From assembly GCF_001262505.1 (NCBI RefSeq), contig NZ_KQ410723.1, forward strand, positions 434,001 to 498,000: a DNA stretch of 64,000 nt, given 5' to 3'. A program made the translations under genes and the position numbers. Source of the DNA: Shinella sp. SUS2. GTDB lineage: Bacteria; Pseudomonadota; Alphaproteobacteria; Rhizobiales; Rhizobiaceae. Positions 17,384 through 26,256 of the stretch are shown here, piece by piece; the stretch's first letter is position 1; each line of letters opens with the position of its first letter. The notes under the pieces are model-generated. The model worked only from the letters and a program-made list of their open reading frames with translations, was not told the DNA's origin and did not search any database.

Positions 17384-17704
17384 TCAGGCGGTAAAGCGAC
17401 CCGCGACGGGCGGACGCCGGTAGGCGATCAGCCAGAAGAACAGCGAGACGGCGAGCAGGACGGCAAAGGCCGGCTGCGAGAGCACCCACATGGCCGCCGG
17501 ATCCCAGACATAAGGATGGAGGTTGCGCATGATGCCGTCGGCAACAAGTGCAATCGTGTCCGGGCTTGCCGTGCTCCAGGCCACGGCGAGTGGCGTCAAC
17601 ACCGGCTCGGAGGCCGAAACCGACTGGATCGCATCGATCGTGCCCGCCATGACGGCGACGACCAGCGCGAGAAGGCTGATGGCCTTCAGGATGAACCGTA
17701 TCAT
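17384..17704 (-). CDS. Small two-helix membrane protein, function unknown
   Basis: 106 aa with a hydrophobic N-terminal segment ([19 protein letters not shown], residues 5-23) and a second one near the C terminus ([18 protein letters not shown], ~78-95). The middle is a soluble loop. No catalytic motif is visible. Codon use matches neighbouring genes and the start follows normal spacing. Similar two-helix proteins occur beside msrA or tRNA genes in rhizobia, from memory, but I cannot name a role. Confidence 0.7.
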   Translation of the reverse strand: MIRFILKAISLLALVVAVMAGTIDAIQSVSASEPVLTPLAVAWSTASPDTIALVADGIMRNLHPYVWDPAAMWVLSQPAFAVLLAVSLFFWLIAYRRPPVAGRFTA

Positions 17705-17938
17705 CGCACACCCTCCATGTACCGCCTGCGCAAGCCTAAATCCGCTCCGCTTCCTTCGTGCCTATAGATAGGAAGACGGCCGGCATTTCGCAATCCTTCG
17801 CCCGAAGCCGAACATCCTTCAAAAATCTGTCAGAAAGCGGTTGATCCCGCCGCAAACCTCGGTATATATCGCGCCGTCCCGCCGAAATGGAAACAGGAAA
17901 GCGGTCCGCGCCGGATTGACCATCGGCTGCGAGCGGAC

Positions 17939-18028
17939 GGACAGGTGGCCGAGTGGTTGAAGGCGCACGCCTGGAACGCGTGTATAGGGGAAACTCTATC
18001 GAGGGTTCGAATCCCTCTCTGTCCGCCA
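17939..18028 (+). tRNA. tRNA-Ser (anticodon GGA)
   Basis: 90 nt including an encoded CCA. Acceptor stem GGACAGG pairs with TCTGTCC (one G-T). The D arm is GGCCGAGTGGTTGAAGGC, the anticodon loop reads CTGGAAC with GGA, there is a long class II variable arm (TATAGGGGAAACTCTA), and the T arm is GAGGG-TTCGAAT-CCCTC. It decodes UCC/UCU. The unusual DNA begins right after its 3' end, which makes it a plausible integration target. Confidence 0.97.
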
Positions 18029-18423
18029 TTTTCTCAAATCGCCTCCTCATGCTAGATTTCCGTTCATCTGGTGCCCGGCGCCTTTCGTCGTCGGATCATT
18101 GCAAACGCTGCCTGCGTATTCGGGCGCAATGCCTGGCACGCCCTTGAAGACTTTTGCCGAACCCGGGGTTCGACACCCCCCCTCACGAAGAGGCGCCACA
18201 GCAACGCTGCAGTTTTCGAACTGGCCAGCCTTGGCAGAAATAGTTTAACGGCTTTCACCTTCGGGCAAAATGCTGAGTATCCGCTCGAGCCTGTTTCGCT
18301 GTACTGGCTCTGAGATAGCCGGAAAACTTCAACTTTTCGCTGCCTCAGAAAATTTATCACACAAGTCAACATCTGTTCTTCGACAAGAAACCAGCCATTT
18401 CACCCGACCGAGCAAGGGTTTGA
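18029..18423. other. Gene-poor stretch after tRNA-Ser
   Basis: About 395 bp without a convincing gene. Short open frames on both strands have odd composition and no recognisable domain. At 18165-18182 there is a GGGGTTCGACACCCCC sequence that imitates a tRNA T-arm, but no acceptor or anticodon arm accompanies it. No repeat of the tRNA 3' end was found nearby. Confidence 0.45.
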
Positions 18424-18783
18424 TTGGCCGGCGTATTTGTCGAGCGTATTGATTTCAAAATTTCCATCCTGAGTGGAACCATTGTCGACCTACAACAGTT
18501 TACCGAAGAACAACCGGTGATGGTGGGGTCCGGCATGCACGATATTGTTGTTCGGGTCTTCAGCAGGAATGGCCATGAGCTTCTCGCCATGATTCCTCTA
18601 AACAGCATGGCCTTCGTTCGTCAGGACGGCATCCCCGGCTCGGACAGTGAAATCATAGCGGGCGCCATGCTGTTGCTTCGCGACCAGAGGCGGTTTTCAG
18701 ATACGGAGATCGAGTCCTTTCGCTACCGGGTGGAGCACCCGCGACGCCCTGACGTCTCGGCCTTCAACGCTGATGGCGCCTAG
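18424..18783 (+). CDS. Hypothetical protein, TTG start
   Basis: 119 aa from a TTG with AAGGG 8 nt upstream. I do not recognise it. The first half alternates hydrophobic and polar residues in a beta-rich pattern (FKISILSGTIVDL, HDIVVRVFSRNGHELLAMIPL), followed by a more charged helical part (RRFSDTEIESFRYRVEHPRR). No signal peptide or membrane segment. It lies in the A/T-richer patch between tRNA-Ser and the sulfotransferase gene and may have arrived with it. It could also be a remnant. Confidence 0.45.
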   Translation: MAGVFVERIDFKISILSGTIVDLQQFTEEQPVMVGSGMHDIVVRVFSRNGHELLAMIPLNSMAFVRQDGIPGSDSEIIAGAMLLLRDQRRFSDTEIESFRYRVEHPRRPDVSAFNADGA

Positions 18784-19016
18784 CTTCGTTTGACATCTGA
18801 ATTTCCGGACATCCAGGACCATTGATGGCGGGGCGCAAGGCGTCACGCGACGCGTTTTGAACCTGCCGACCTCGACCCGCGCTACACAATGTTGCACGCA
18901 GGCGTTCTGGGTGGATTTCGGCATGCCCATCTGACGGCAGCAAGCCCGGCCGCTCCTTGGCACGCGCCCCGCTTCAGGAGCCGATCCTTGCCAGTGCGAT
19001 CGGCATCGCATGAACC

Positions 19017-20003
19017 GTGCCGTTTCCCATTCGCTCTCCTGCACGTTCCCGGCGCGGCCTTCGCAAGCGCCGCCAAGATTATAGATTGAACTTTCCACGC
19101 ACCCCATCCATCACGAAAAATTTTCATGGGATTTCTGGATATATCGAAAGAGCCGCCCTACAATTCTTTGAATCAATAGAAAGGTTGCATAGCTCGTTCC
19201 GCACAATCTTCAAAAATGAGCGGTCAGATATACCACAAACCGGGAAAAGCTCGTTGGTCGTTACGATAGAAAAACTAAAGGTTGCATATTTTCCGGTGCC
19301 GAAGGCTGCGAATACCTCGATGAAGCATCTGCTTCACGGCATCAAGACTGGGAAGAGATTTACAACGACTACGGATCAGGCAACCGGCGCTGTCCGCCAC
19401 ATCCACAGGGAGTACAGAACGCCGAAATTTTCGTCCATCAAATCCGAGGATTATCGCGGGTTCTTCAAAATCGCGATCGTCCGGGACCCGGTCGAAAGAG
19501 TGGTTTCCGCCTGGCGGAACAGGGTCATGCATCACAAGGAGCTGGAAGACGGAAGTACAGCGGAAAAAATCCATCATGTCGGCCTCCCCCAAAAGCCGAC
19601 ACTGCCGCAGTTTGTCGAGTGCCTGGAAGAATACCGGGCGGTGAACAAGTCCATTGCCGTTCATACGGCACCGCTTGTTGATTTTCTGGGCCCGTCCCGA
19701 AATTACTACGACTTGATCTTCGACATTTCCGAATCCCGCCAGATCGAAGTTTTCTTCTCGACCCTCACCGGTGAAGACAGGAAGCTGCCGGTCAAGCAGA
19801 TTGGCGGGCCACCGGCGAACCGGGATCAACTGTCTGACGAACTCGTTCAAAAACTGGAAGGCACCTACAAGGACGACTACCGGCTTTTTGGAGATGTTTT
19901 CGGCAGGCAGACCGATCTGCAGCTGATCGCCAAGCGTGCCAAAAGGCACAAGGCTTCCCTGAATGGTTTTCTTGCCCGCCTGAAATCAAGGCTGCTGAAA
20001 TAG
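19017..20003 (+). CDS. Sulfotransferase family 2 protein
   Basis: Probable PAPS-dependent carbohydrate sulfotransferase, up to 328 aa. The 5'-phosphosulfate loop is PVPKAANTSMKHLL (residues ~94-106) and the 3'-phosphate motif RDPVERVVSAWRN (~156-168); both match the family 2 (chondroitin/heparan-type) pattern. The start is doubtful: the GTG at 19017 gives an Arg-rich leader, and TTG at 19086 is an alternative; neither has a good ribosome site. The gene is clearly A/T-richer than its neighbours, lies near tRNA-Ser, and is not in an operon. It may modify surface polysaccharide or Nod-like glycans; the acceptor is unknown. Confidence 0.82.
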   Translation: MPFPIRSPARSRRGLRKRRQDYRLNFPRTPSITKNFHGISGYIERAALQFFESIERLHSSFRTIFKNERSDIPQTGKSSLVVTIEKLKVAYFPVPKAANTSMKHLLHGIKTGKRFTTTTDQATGAVRHIHREYRTPKFSSIKSEDYRGFFKIAIVRDPVERVVSAWRNRVMHHKELEDGSTAEKIHHVGLPQKPTLPQFVECLEEYRAVNKSIAVHTAPLVDFLGPSRNYYDLIFDISESRQIEVFFSTLTGEDRKLPVKQIGGPPANRDQLSDELVQKLEGTYKDDYRLFGDVFGRQTDLQLIAKRAKRHKASLNGFLARLKSRLLK

Positions 20004-20104
20004 AAACACACACCGGGTGGGCCGCTTGCTTCATGCGAGAACACCCGAGATGCGAGTCCACACATACTCGCCTTGCTGACGCCCGCCGGGGCATTGTTTT
20101 CCGG

Positions 20105-21787
20105 TCAGGAGAGCCAGGATGGCAGGCGAGGCGGCACGCGGGCGGTCAGAGCCGCCTCGATACAGTCGGAAAGATTGCCGAAGCGAACGGTGCGGCCGGA
20201 AAGGCCCGGGCCGTAATGGGCGTATTTGCCGGAGTTGGTGAGGAGTGTGCGGGTCCTCGGCGGGAAGACCGGCTCGGAGATCGAGCACCAGCAGAGGTCG
20301 GGCAGGACCTGGACGCCGCTTTCCCTTAGCCGGGCAACAATCGGGCCGGCTTCCGCCATGACATCGCGGCCGGCGGTGACGATCACGGCGACGTCCGCGT
20401 GGCAGCTGCGGCTGGCAAGGGCATCGGCAAGGGCCTGGCATTCCGAGAGCGAGGCATGCGGGCTGCCGATGGCGACGAGCTCGACCTCGGCCGGCCCCTC
20501 GTTGAACATCGTCCAGACCTCGGCCATGTCGGCGCGGGTGATCGTCACGAAGTCGGCGGCAAGCGATGCCGCACCGCGCGCTTCGGGCGTGACACCCTCG
20601 ATATGCAGCATGGGGGCGGCGGAGGTGGTGCCGAAGGCGGCGCAGAGGGCCTTGAGATCGTCCCGCGTCGGCTTTGCGGCGGCAAGGCCGCGCAGGAGCG
20701 GGATGCGGTCGGGCGCGGCGCGGCCGGCGAGATAGCCGATGAGCGGCCAGAAGGCATCGTCGATCCCATCGGGCAGATCGACATCGACAATCCGCCTGGG
20801 TTTGCGGTGTTCGTCGAGATAGACGCCGGACAGTGGCGCGCGGCCGGTGAGCGCGATGCAGAGGTCGAGGAAATCGGGGTGCTTTGCCGTGCGGGCGCCG
20901 AGCACGGTGTTGGCGAAGATCACCGCATTGGATTCGGCCCAGGCGATGGCTTCGCCGGCCTTCGGCGCATTGTCGAGCAGGTAGGGCGAACAGGTGAAAG
21001 TTGGGCGGCAGCCCATGCGGACATAGGCATCGGCGAGGCGAGCGGCAGGGTCGCCGAAGGACGGCGGTACGCCCTGGGCCTGCCAGTTGGCACGGTCGAC
21101 GGAGATGGCGTTCATCGTGGTCGGCACGCGGACCGTCGCCCCCATCTCGGCCATCTTTTCCGCAAAGGTAAGATTGGCGGGGCTGGCATAGATGCAGCCG
21201 TCGATATGGCCCTGCACGACATCGACGAGTTTCAGGGCACCCTGCTGGGCCGCCATGGCGGTGGTGATGCGCATGGCGAGCGCCACGGCGATGCCGTCGC
21301 GGCCCTCAAGCATGGCGCGATCGTCTTCCGTCAGGTCGAGCGCGGCGGTGGCGGGCGGAGCGACGGGGATGGTGAGACCGTCGGCCTCGATCATGGTTTC
21401 ACCGATCCGGGCGCTCTTGGCACGACAGAGTGCCTCAAAGGCCGCTGGGGAGAGGCGCAGGACCGGCAGGGATTTGCCGAACATTTCCGCGGCGATCAGC
21501 GCGCCAAGGGTCAGAACGTCCTCCGCCTCGCTGAAGACGAGGGCTGCGGGGGCACGGCCTGTGAGGGCGAGATCGAGCAGCACGCCGGAGCCGGTGCACG
21601 AGCCGCGGCTCGACGGCATCATCAGGATGCCGCCGGTGATCGTCACGCCATGCAGCGGGTGGTGCACGTCGATGACGCTTCCGGTGGCGGGATCGACACC
21701 GCCCCAGAAGCTCAAGGCCTCGCCGGTTGCGATGACCGGACCGGAGGCGGTGCCGGAAAGGATGCTGTAGGCAGAAAGGTCGGCCAT
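20105..21787 (-). CDS. Aconitase X, probable cis-3-hydroxy-L-proline dehydratase
   Basis: 560 aa fusion of the small swivel domain (residues ~1-135, with [13 protein letters not shown] at 57-68) and the large aconitase-X (DUF521) domain. Cysteines in [16 protein letters not shown] (Cys260, Cys266) and further C-terminal are candidates for the Fe-S cluster ligands known for this family. Characterised bacterial members dehydrate cis-3-hydroxy-L-proline to delta1-pyrroline-2-carboxylate. The product would be the substrate of the Ldh-family reductase encoded at 27924-28961. It is the last gene of the leftward hydroxyproline operon. The cis-3-hydroxyproline specificity is from family knowledge, not tested here. 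Confidence 0.87.
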   Translation of the reverse strand: MADLSAYSILSGTASGPVIATGEALSFWGGVDPATGSVIDVHHPLHGVTITGGILMMPSSRGSCTGSGVLLDLALTGRAPAALVFSEAEDVLTLGALIAAEMFGKSLPVLRLSPAAFEALCRAKSARIGETMIEADGLTIPVAPPATAALDLTEDDRAMLEGRDGIAVALAMRITTAMAAQQGALKLVDVVQGHIDGCIYASPANLTFAEKMAEMGATVRVPTTMNAISVDRANWQAQGVPPSFGDPAARLADAYVRMGCRPTFTCSPYLLDNAPKAGEAIAWAESNAVIFANTVLGARTAKHPDFLDLCIALTGRAPLSGVYLDEHRKPRRIVDVDLPDGIDDAFWPLIGYLAGRAAPDRIPLLRGLAAAKPTRDDLKALCAAFGTTSAAPMLHIEGVTPEARGAASLAADFVTITRADMAEVWTMFNEGPAEVELVAIGSPHASLSECQALADALASRSCHADVAVIVTAGRDVMAEAGPIVARLRESGVQVLPDLCWCSISEPVFPPRTRTLLTNSGKYAHYGPGLSGRTVRFGNLSDCIEAALTARVPPRLPSWLS

Positions 21788-21894
21788 GGGACGGTTCCTC
21801 TATTGCTGGGGCTATTCCATCAAAGCGACGATGCAGCGCTACCGGAAAACCGGAGAATGCAGCCTGCCCGCACCCCGAGGAGCGCGGGCGTGGC

Positions 21895-23148
21895 CTAGAA
21901 GCGCTGCGGCGAAAAGGACACGATGTCGATCGCCGGCGGATGGCCGGCCACGAGATCGGCGACGAGCCGCGCCGTGCCGGCGGACTGGGTGAGACCGAGA
22001 TGGCCGTGGCCGAAGGCATAGACGACATTGGGGGTGGCGCGGGCGCGGCCAATGGCGGGCAGGCTGTCGGGCAGCGAAGGGCGGAAACCCATCCACTGCA
22101 CGCCGCCCGCCGGCTTCAGGCCGGGCAGGAAAGCTTTCGCCTTCTCCAGCATCGCCTCGGACCTGCGGAAATTCGGCGGCAATTTCAGCCCGCCGAGCTC
22201 CACCGCACCCCCGACGCGGATGCCGGTCGATAGCCGGGTAACGACAAAGCCATGGCCGCCGAAGGTGACCTGTGTCTTGAGGTCGAAGGCGTCGGCTGGC
22301 AGGGTCGTGTTGTAGCCGCGTTCGGTTTCGAGCGGGATGGCTTCGCCAAGCGTACGGGCGACCTGGTGCGAGAAGGCGCCGGCCGCGAGCACGACCTTTT
22401 CCACCCGGCGCGTGCGGCCGTCCGTCGTCGTGATCTCGACACCGCCTTCGACGGGCCTGAGGCCGGACACCTCGGCCCGCTCGATCCTGCCGCCCCTGGC
22501 ACAAAAATGATCGGCAAGCGCCAGCGTATAGAGCTTCGGGTCGGCGATGGAATACCAGCCGGGCGTGAAGGTGCCGTGCGTGAAGCGCGGTGCGAGGCCG
22601 GGCTGAATCGCGGCCATCTCGGCCGCGTTCATGTGGCGGAACTCGATGCCGTGCGCCTCGCGCGCCTTCCAGCCGGGCAGCGATGCATTGAGTTCGGCCT
22701 GGCTTTCATAGACTTGGAGGTTGCCCTCCTTGCGCAGCATGGGAAGCGTGCCGGTCTCGGCGAGGAAGGGTTCCAGCTCGGCCCTCGAAAGGTCCATCAG
22801 CGCGGTCTGCGCGGTCGTGGAATGGGCGACGCGGCCTGCCGAGCAGGCGCGCCAGAAGCGGAACATCCAGGGTGCGATCTGCAGCGCGTAGGACGGCGGC
22901 ACGCTGAGCGGCCCGAGCGGGTCGAGCAGCCATTTCGGCGCTTTCTTCAGGATGCCGGGCGAGGCCAGCGGCAGGATGTCGGTGAAGGCGAAGGCGCCGG
23001 CATTGCCCGCAGAGGAGCCGGCGGCGGGGGCTTCACGCTCGATGACGGTAACGGCAAGGCCACGGGCCTGGGCGGCAATCGCCGCGGAAAGGCCGACCAC
23101 GCCGGCGCCGATGACGACGACGCCGGGTTCGATTCCAATCTGCATCAT
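21895..23148 (-). CDS. FAD-dependent D-amino acid / D-hydroxyproline dehydrogenase (HypO/DadA-like)
   Basis: 417 aa DAO-family flavoenzyme. The FAD-binding motif VVVIGAGVVGLSAAIAA (GxGxxG at residues 14-19) opens the protein; SSAGNAGAF and the C-terminal GHGHLGLTQSAGTA complete the DadA pattern. In hydroxyproline catabolism the homologous HypO oxidises cis-4-hydroxy-D-proline to 1-pyrroline-4-hydroxy-2-carboxylate. The gene begins 4 bp after the ABC ATPase stop, which supports that role here. Double ATG at 23148/23145; the first is used. D-amino acid dehydrogenase of broader specificity remains possible. Confidence 0.88.
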   Translation of the reverse strand: MMQIGIEPGVVVIGAGVVGLSAAIAAQARGLAVTVIEREAPAAGSSAGNAGAFAFTDILPLASPGILKKAPKWLLDPLGPLSVPPSYALQIAPWMFRFWRACSAGRVAHSTTAQTALMDLSRAELEPFLAETGTLPMLRKEGNLQVYESQAELNASLPGWKAREAHGIEFRHMNAAEMAAIQPGLAPRFTHGTFTPGWYSIADPKLYTLALADHFCARGGRIERAEVSGLRPVEGGVEITTTDGRTRRVEKVVLAAGAFSHQVARTLGEAIPLETERGYNTTLPADAFDLKTQVTFGGHGFVVTRLSTGIRVGGAVELGGLKLPPNFRRSEAMLEKAKAFLPGLKPAGGVQWMGFRPSLPDSLPAIGRARATPNVVYAFGHGHLGLTQSAGTARLVADLVAGHPPAIDIVSFSPQRF

Positions 23149-23152
23149 GGCC

Positions 23153-23875
23153 TCAGTGCGTCGCGGCGAGGAAGGTCTTGAGGTCGGCATCCTTCGGGGC
23201 GCCGAACAGCTCTTCCGGCGGCGCGATTTCGGCCATCACACCCTTGTGGAAGAAGGCGACGCGATCGGAGACCTCGCGGGCGAACTTCATTTCGTGCGTG
23301 ACGCAGATCATCGTCATGCCCTCGGAGGCGAGCATGCGCAGCGTGTCGAGCACTTCGCCGACGAGCTGCGGGTCGAGTGCCGAGGTCACCTCGTCGAACA
23401 GCATGTAGGCCGGCGACATGGCAAGCGCGCGGGCGATCGCCATGCGCTGCTGCTGGCCGCCCGACATGCGGCTCGGATAGACCTTCAGCTTGTCGCCGAG
23501 GCCGACATGGGTGAGCTGCTTGACGGCCATGGCCTCGGCCTCGGCCTTGGACTGGCCGAGCACCTTGACCGGCGCCAGCATGACGTTTTCGAGCACGGTG
23601 AGGTGCGGGAAGGCGTTGAACTGCTGGAAGACGATGCCCAGCTTGCGGCGCAGCTTGTTGAGATCCGTGCCCTTGGCATGCACGTCCGTGCCGTCGACGA
23701 CGATGCGACCGCCGTCGATGGTCTCAAGGCCGTTGATGCAGGTGAGCAGCGTGGATTTTCCCGAGCCCGAGCCGCCGATGATGGTCAGGACCTCGCCCTT
23801 CTGGACGGTCAGGTTGATCCCCTTCAGGACTTCCAGCGAGCCGAAGGATTTGCGGACGTTTTCGATCTCAATCAT
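23153..23875 (-). CDS. Polar amino acid ABC importer ATPase
   Basis: 240 aa ATPase of the HisP/GlnQ type. Walker A GGSGSGKST (residues 34-42), Q-loop VFQQFNAFPHLTVLEN, signature MSGGQQQRMAIARAL, Walker B YMLFDEVTSALDP and switch His in CVTHEMKFA. Its start overlaps the upstream permease stop by 8 bases and the oxidase gene follows after 4 bp. It probably energises uptake of hydroxyproline or proline. Confidence 0.95.
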   Translation of the reverse strand: MIEIENVRKSFGSLEVLKGINLTVQKGEVLTIIGGSGSGKSTLLTCINGLETIDGGRIVVDGTDVHAKGTDLNKLRRKLGIVFQQFNAFPHLTVLENVMLAPVKVLGQSKAEAEAMAVKQLTHVGLGDKLKVYPSRMSGGQQQRMAIARALAMSPAYMLFDEVTSALDPQLVGEVLDTLRMLASEGMTMICVTHEMKFAREVSDRVAFFHKGVMAEIAPPEELFGAPKDADLKTFLAATH

Positions 23876-24518
23876 TGGACCACCGTCTTTCGAGATAACC
23901 GCCGAGCCGGGCGATGGGGAAGCTGATGATGAAGTAGATGGCGCCGCAGATGAGCAGGATGAACAGCGGCTCCTGCAGGCGCGTGACGAGGATCTGCGAG
24001 GCGCGCAGAAGCTCGATGAGGCCGAGCCAGAGCACGAGGGCCGAATCCTTCATGACGCCGAGCGTCAGGCCGATCCAGGCGGGCAGCGAGACGCGGGTGG
24101 CGAGCGGGGCGACGATGTAGCGCATGTCCTGCCACCAGGTCATGCCGAGCGACCGCGCCGCGCGGCGCGTGGTGGCCGGTACGGAGGAAATGCCGCCGCG
24201 CACGATCTCGGTGCAATAGGCCGCCGTATAGAGCGACAGCACAACGCAGGAGGTGGTGAAGGGCGCCCAGCCGAGCTTCATGATCGATTGCAGCGCATTG
24301 CCGAGCACGAGCTGGATGAGCAGCGGAACGGAACGGAAGATATCGAGCACGAAGGTGAGCGGCATCGACCAATAGGGGCCGGCCTGGTTGCGGATGACGC
24401 CGCACAGGATGCCGAGAACCGTGCCGGCAAGGACGGAGACGGCGGTGACGGCAAGCGTCATGGCCGCGCCCTTGGCGAGGAAGCCGAGATCGGCGAGGGT
24501 GAGAGCGGTGTCGAACAT
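23868..24518 (-). CDS. Polar amino acid ABC importer permease 2
   Basis: 216 aa HisMQ-family permease starting at the ATG at 24516-24518 (MFDTALTLADLGFLAKGAAMTLAVTAVSVLAG). It has about five membrane helices. The coupling EAA-like motif reads ATTRRAARSLGMTWWQDMRYIVAP. An in-frame extension upstream of the start runs through the neighbouring permease gene in the wrong frame and is rejected. It pairs with the 221-aa permease encoded just upstream. Confidence 0.93.
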   Translation of the reverse strand: MFDTALTLADLGFLAKGAAMTLAVTAVSVLAGTVLGILCGVIRNQAGPYWSMPLTFVLDIFRSVPLLIQLVLGNALQSIMKLGWAPFTTSCVVLSLYTAAYCTEIVRGGISSVPATTRRAARSLGMTWWQDMRYIVAPLATRVSLPAWIGLTLGVMKDSALVLWLGLIELLRASQILVTRLQEPLFILLICGAIYFIISFPIARLGGYLERRWSND

Positions 24519-24532
24519 GGTGTTTCCCCCTC

Positions 24533-25198
24533 TCAGTAGCGGAACATGCGCGCGGCAGCGAGGCGTGCTGCCAGCGTCACAGCCTTGGCGATCAGGTAGT
24601 AGATGACCGCGGCAAGAGCGAAGAATTCGAATGTGCGGAAGGAGACCGCGTTCAGCGCCTGGGTGATGCCGGCCAGATCCGTGTTCATGCCGACGGTGAC
24701 GCCGAGCGAAGTCATCAGGATCGCCCAGACCATCTGGTTTGTGGCGGGCAGGAAAGCGATGCGCAGCATCTGCGGCATGACGATATAGCGGAAGGCCTGC
24801 AGCGGCGTCATGCCGAGCGAGCGGCCGGCGCGGGTCTGCGTCTCCGGGATCGCCTTCAGGGCGCCGCGGAAGTTTTCCGCGAGATAACCGGCATTGTTGA
24901 AGGCGATACCGACGAGCAGCGCCGTATAGGGGCTGAGGTGGATGCCGAAGCTGCCGAGGCCGAAATGCGCCATGTAGATCTGGAAGAGGGCCGGCGTGTT
25001 GCGCGCGATCTCGACCCAGGCCGTGGCGAAGCCGCTGAGAATGCGGTTGCCGGACAGCCGGAAGAGCGTCAGTGCCAAAGCGACCACGAGGCCGATGGCC
25101 ATGGAGAGAAGCGCGATCTGAAGCGTGACCAGCGCGCCGTCCAGCATCTGGGGCAACGCCTTCAGCGCCTGGTTCCAATGGAAAGTGTAACTGAACAT
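24533..25198 (-). CDS. Polar amino acid ABC importer permease 1
   Basis: 221 aa HisMQ-type permease. It has about five helices starting LQIALLSMAIGLVVALALTLF, the conserved EIARNTPALFQIYM, and the EAA-like coupling loop IPETQTRAGRSLGMTPLQAFRYIVMP. It follows the binding-protein gene after 70 bp, in which a stable hairpin lies, and precedes the second permease by 14 bp. Confidence 0.94.
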   Translation of the reverse strand: MFSYTFHWNQALKALPQMLDGALVTLQIALLSMAIGLVVALALTLFRLSGNRILSGFATAWVEIARNTPALFQIYMAHFGLGSFGIHLSPYTALLVGIAFNNAGYLAENFRGALKAIPETQTRAGRSLGMTPLQAFRYIVMPQMLRIAFLPATNQMVWAILMTSLGVTVGMNTDLAGITQALNAVSFRTFEFFALAAVIYYLIAKAVTLAARLAAARMFRY

Positions 25199-25227
25199 TG
25201 CCGTCTCACCCTTCGGAAACGATGAAC

Positions 25228-25251
25228 GGCGCGGGACGCATGTCCCGCGCC
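25228..25251 (-). terminator. Hairpin between binding-protein and permease genes
   Basis: Perfect 10-bp stem GGCGCGGGAC / GTCCCGCGCC with loop GCAT, just after the binding-protein stop. No U-tract follows on the minus strand, so it more likely protects the 3' end of the binding-protein message or gives partial termination, raising receptor level over permease. Confidence 0.55.
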
Positions 25252-25268
25252 GCCAGGGAAGCGGCAGA

Positions 25269-26078
25269 TTAGCGATAAACGCCGTTCACGGACAGGTCCG
25301 GCACGTCGCCGCCGACCCACTTTTCGTAGAGTTCGTTGTAGCGGCCGGTGCGAACCTGCTGGTTGACGAAGAGGTTCAGGTAATTGATCAGGCCATATTC
25401 TTCGCGGTTGGTGAAGAGCGCGACATAGTCGATGTCATAGGGCGCCTTGCCGACGACGGAGATGCCGGCGAACTTGCCGCTCTTGACGTTGGACTGGGCG
25501 ACCGTCGAGGTGGAGACCGTGGCGTCGATCTGGCCCTGGCTCAGTGCCAGGAAGACGTCGGCCTGGGTCTGGTACGGGCGGAATTCACCGGCGCCCCATT
25601 CCTTGACCGACTTTTCGAGCGCGATGGCCTCGAACGTGCCGGCGGTAGCGCCGACCGTTTTGCCCTTCATGTCCTCGAAGGACTTGACGCCCGACTTGTC
25701 ATTGGCCGTGACGGCCATTTCGAAGGCGAAGTAGGGGATCGACATGCCGACAGTCTTGGCGCGCTCCAGCGTGTCGGAGGTCGAGGCGACGCCGACGTCG
25801 ACGCGGCCGGACATCAGGGCCGGGATGCGCTCCGGGAAGGGCGTTTCAACGATCTCGGCGGTGACACCGAGGGCCTTGGCCAGATCGTTGCAATAGTCGA
25901 CGTCGAAACCGATCGGGTTGTTGCTCTCGTCGCGCGCGCCCATCGGCGGGAAGTCGAGAACGACGGCGCAGCGCAGCGTGCCGGACGAGATGATGTCGTC
26001 CAGCTTGTCGGCCTTGGCCGGGCTGGTCAGAGCGGTGGCGGCCACGAGGCCGAAGGCGAGGACCGAGGTCTTCTTCAT
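25269..26078 (-). CDS. Periplasmic amino acid-binding protein (family 3)
   Basis: 269 aa SBP_bac_3 receptor. Signal peptide MKKTSVLAFGLVAATALTSPAKA, then LDDIISSGTLRCAVVLDFPPMGARDESNNPIGFDVDYCNDLAKAL, the classical lobe 1 pattern, and VGVASTSDTLERAKTVGMS with the ligand-carboxylate region. First gene of the importer operon; an AT-rich promoter region with inverted repeats lies upstream. The neighbours suggest hydroxyproline or proline as ligand, which the sequence alone cannot prove. Confidence 0.93.
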   Translation of the reverse strand: MKKTSVLAFGLVAATALTSPAKADKLDDIISSGTLRCAVVLDFPPMGARDESNNPIGFDVDYCNDLAKALGVTAEIVETPFPERIPALMSGRVDVGVASTSDTLERAKTVGMSIPYFAFEMAVTANDKSGVKSFEDMKGKTVGATAGTFEAIALEKSVKEWGAGEFRPYQTQADVFLALSQGQIDATVSTSTVAQSNVKSGKFAGISVVGKAPYDIDYVALFTNREEYGLINYLNLFVNQQVRTGRYNELYEKWVGGDVPDLSVNGVYR

Positions 26079-26150
26079 AACTCTCTCCCTGGGTTGGTCT
26101 GTCGATTCACGCGGCGGAGGTCCGTCCTGCGCCAGAACTGTAAACCGCCA

Positions 26151-26181
26151 CTAAAATACAACTAATATACAAAAAGTATAT
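26151..26181 (-). promoter_or_regulatory. AT-rich inverted repeats in the importer promoter
   Basis: ATATAC-AAAAA-GTATAT dyad (26165-26181) preceded by AAAATACAAC, 75-100 nt upstream of the binding-protein start. The AAAATACA element also flanks the TTGTCGACAA sites near the GntR gene, so this is a candidate operator/promoter for the same regulator. Confidence 0.45.
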
Positions 26182-26202
26182 ACCCGGAAGGAGAAAATAT
26201 GC

Positions 26203-26234
26203 GGGCCGGGCTTCCCTCACGGAAAACCCGGCCC
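26203..26234 (-). terminator. Terminator after the semialdehyde dehydrogenase gene
   Basis: Stem GGGCCGGG / CCCGGCCC with an inner TTCC / GGAA helix. On the minus strand it is followed by GCATATTTTCTCC. It lies 23 nt past the dehydrogenase stop and separates it from the importer operon. Confidence 0.7.
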
Positions 26235-26256
26235 ACAGGACGCATACGCTATTGAA

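Noticed and set aside
18165-18182. tRNA T-arm-like sequence GGGGTTCGACACCCCC
   Set aside because: No acceptor, D or anticodon arm around it, and it does not match the tmRNA 3' end, so no RNA gene is called.
17939-20100. Complete integrated element at tRNA-Ser with att repeats
   Set aside because: No integrase gene and no second copy of the tRNA 3' end was found, so only an acquired patch is suggested.
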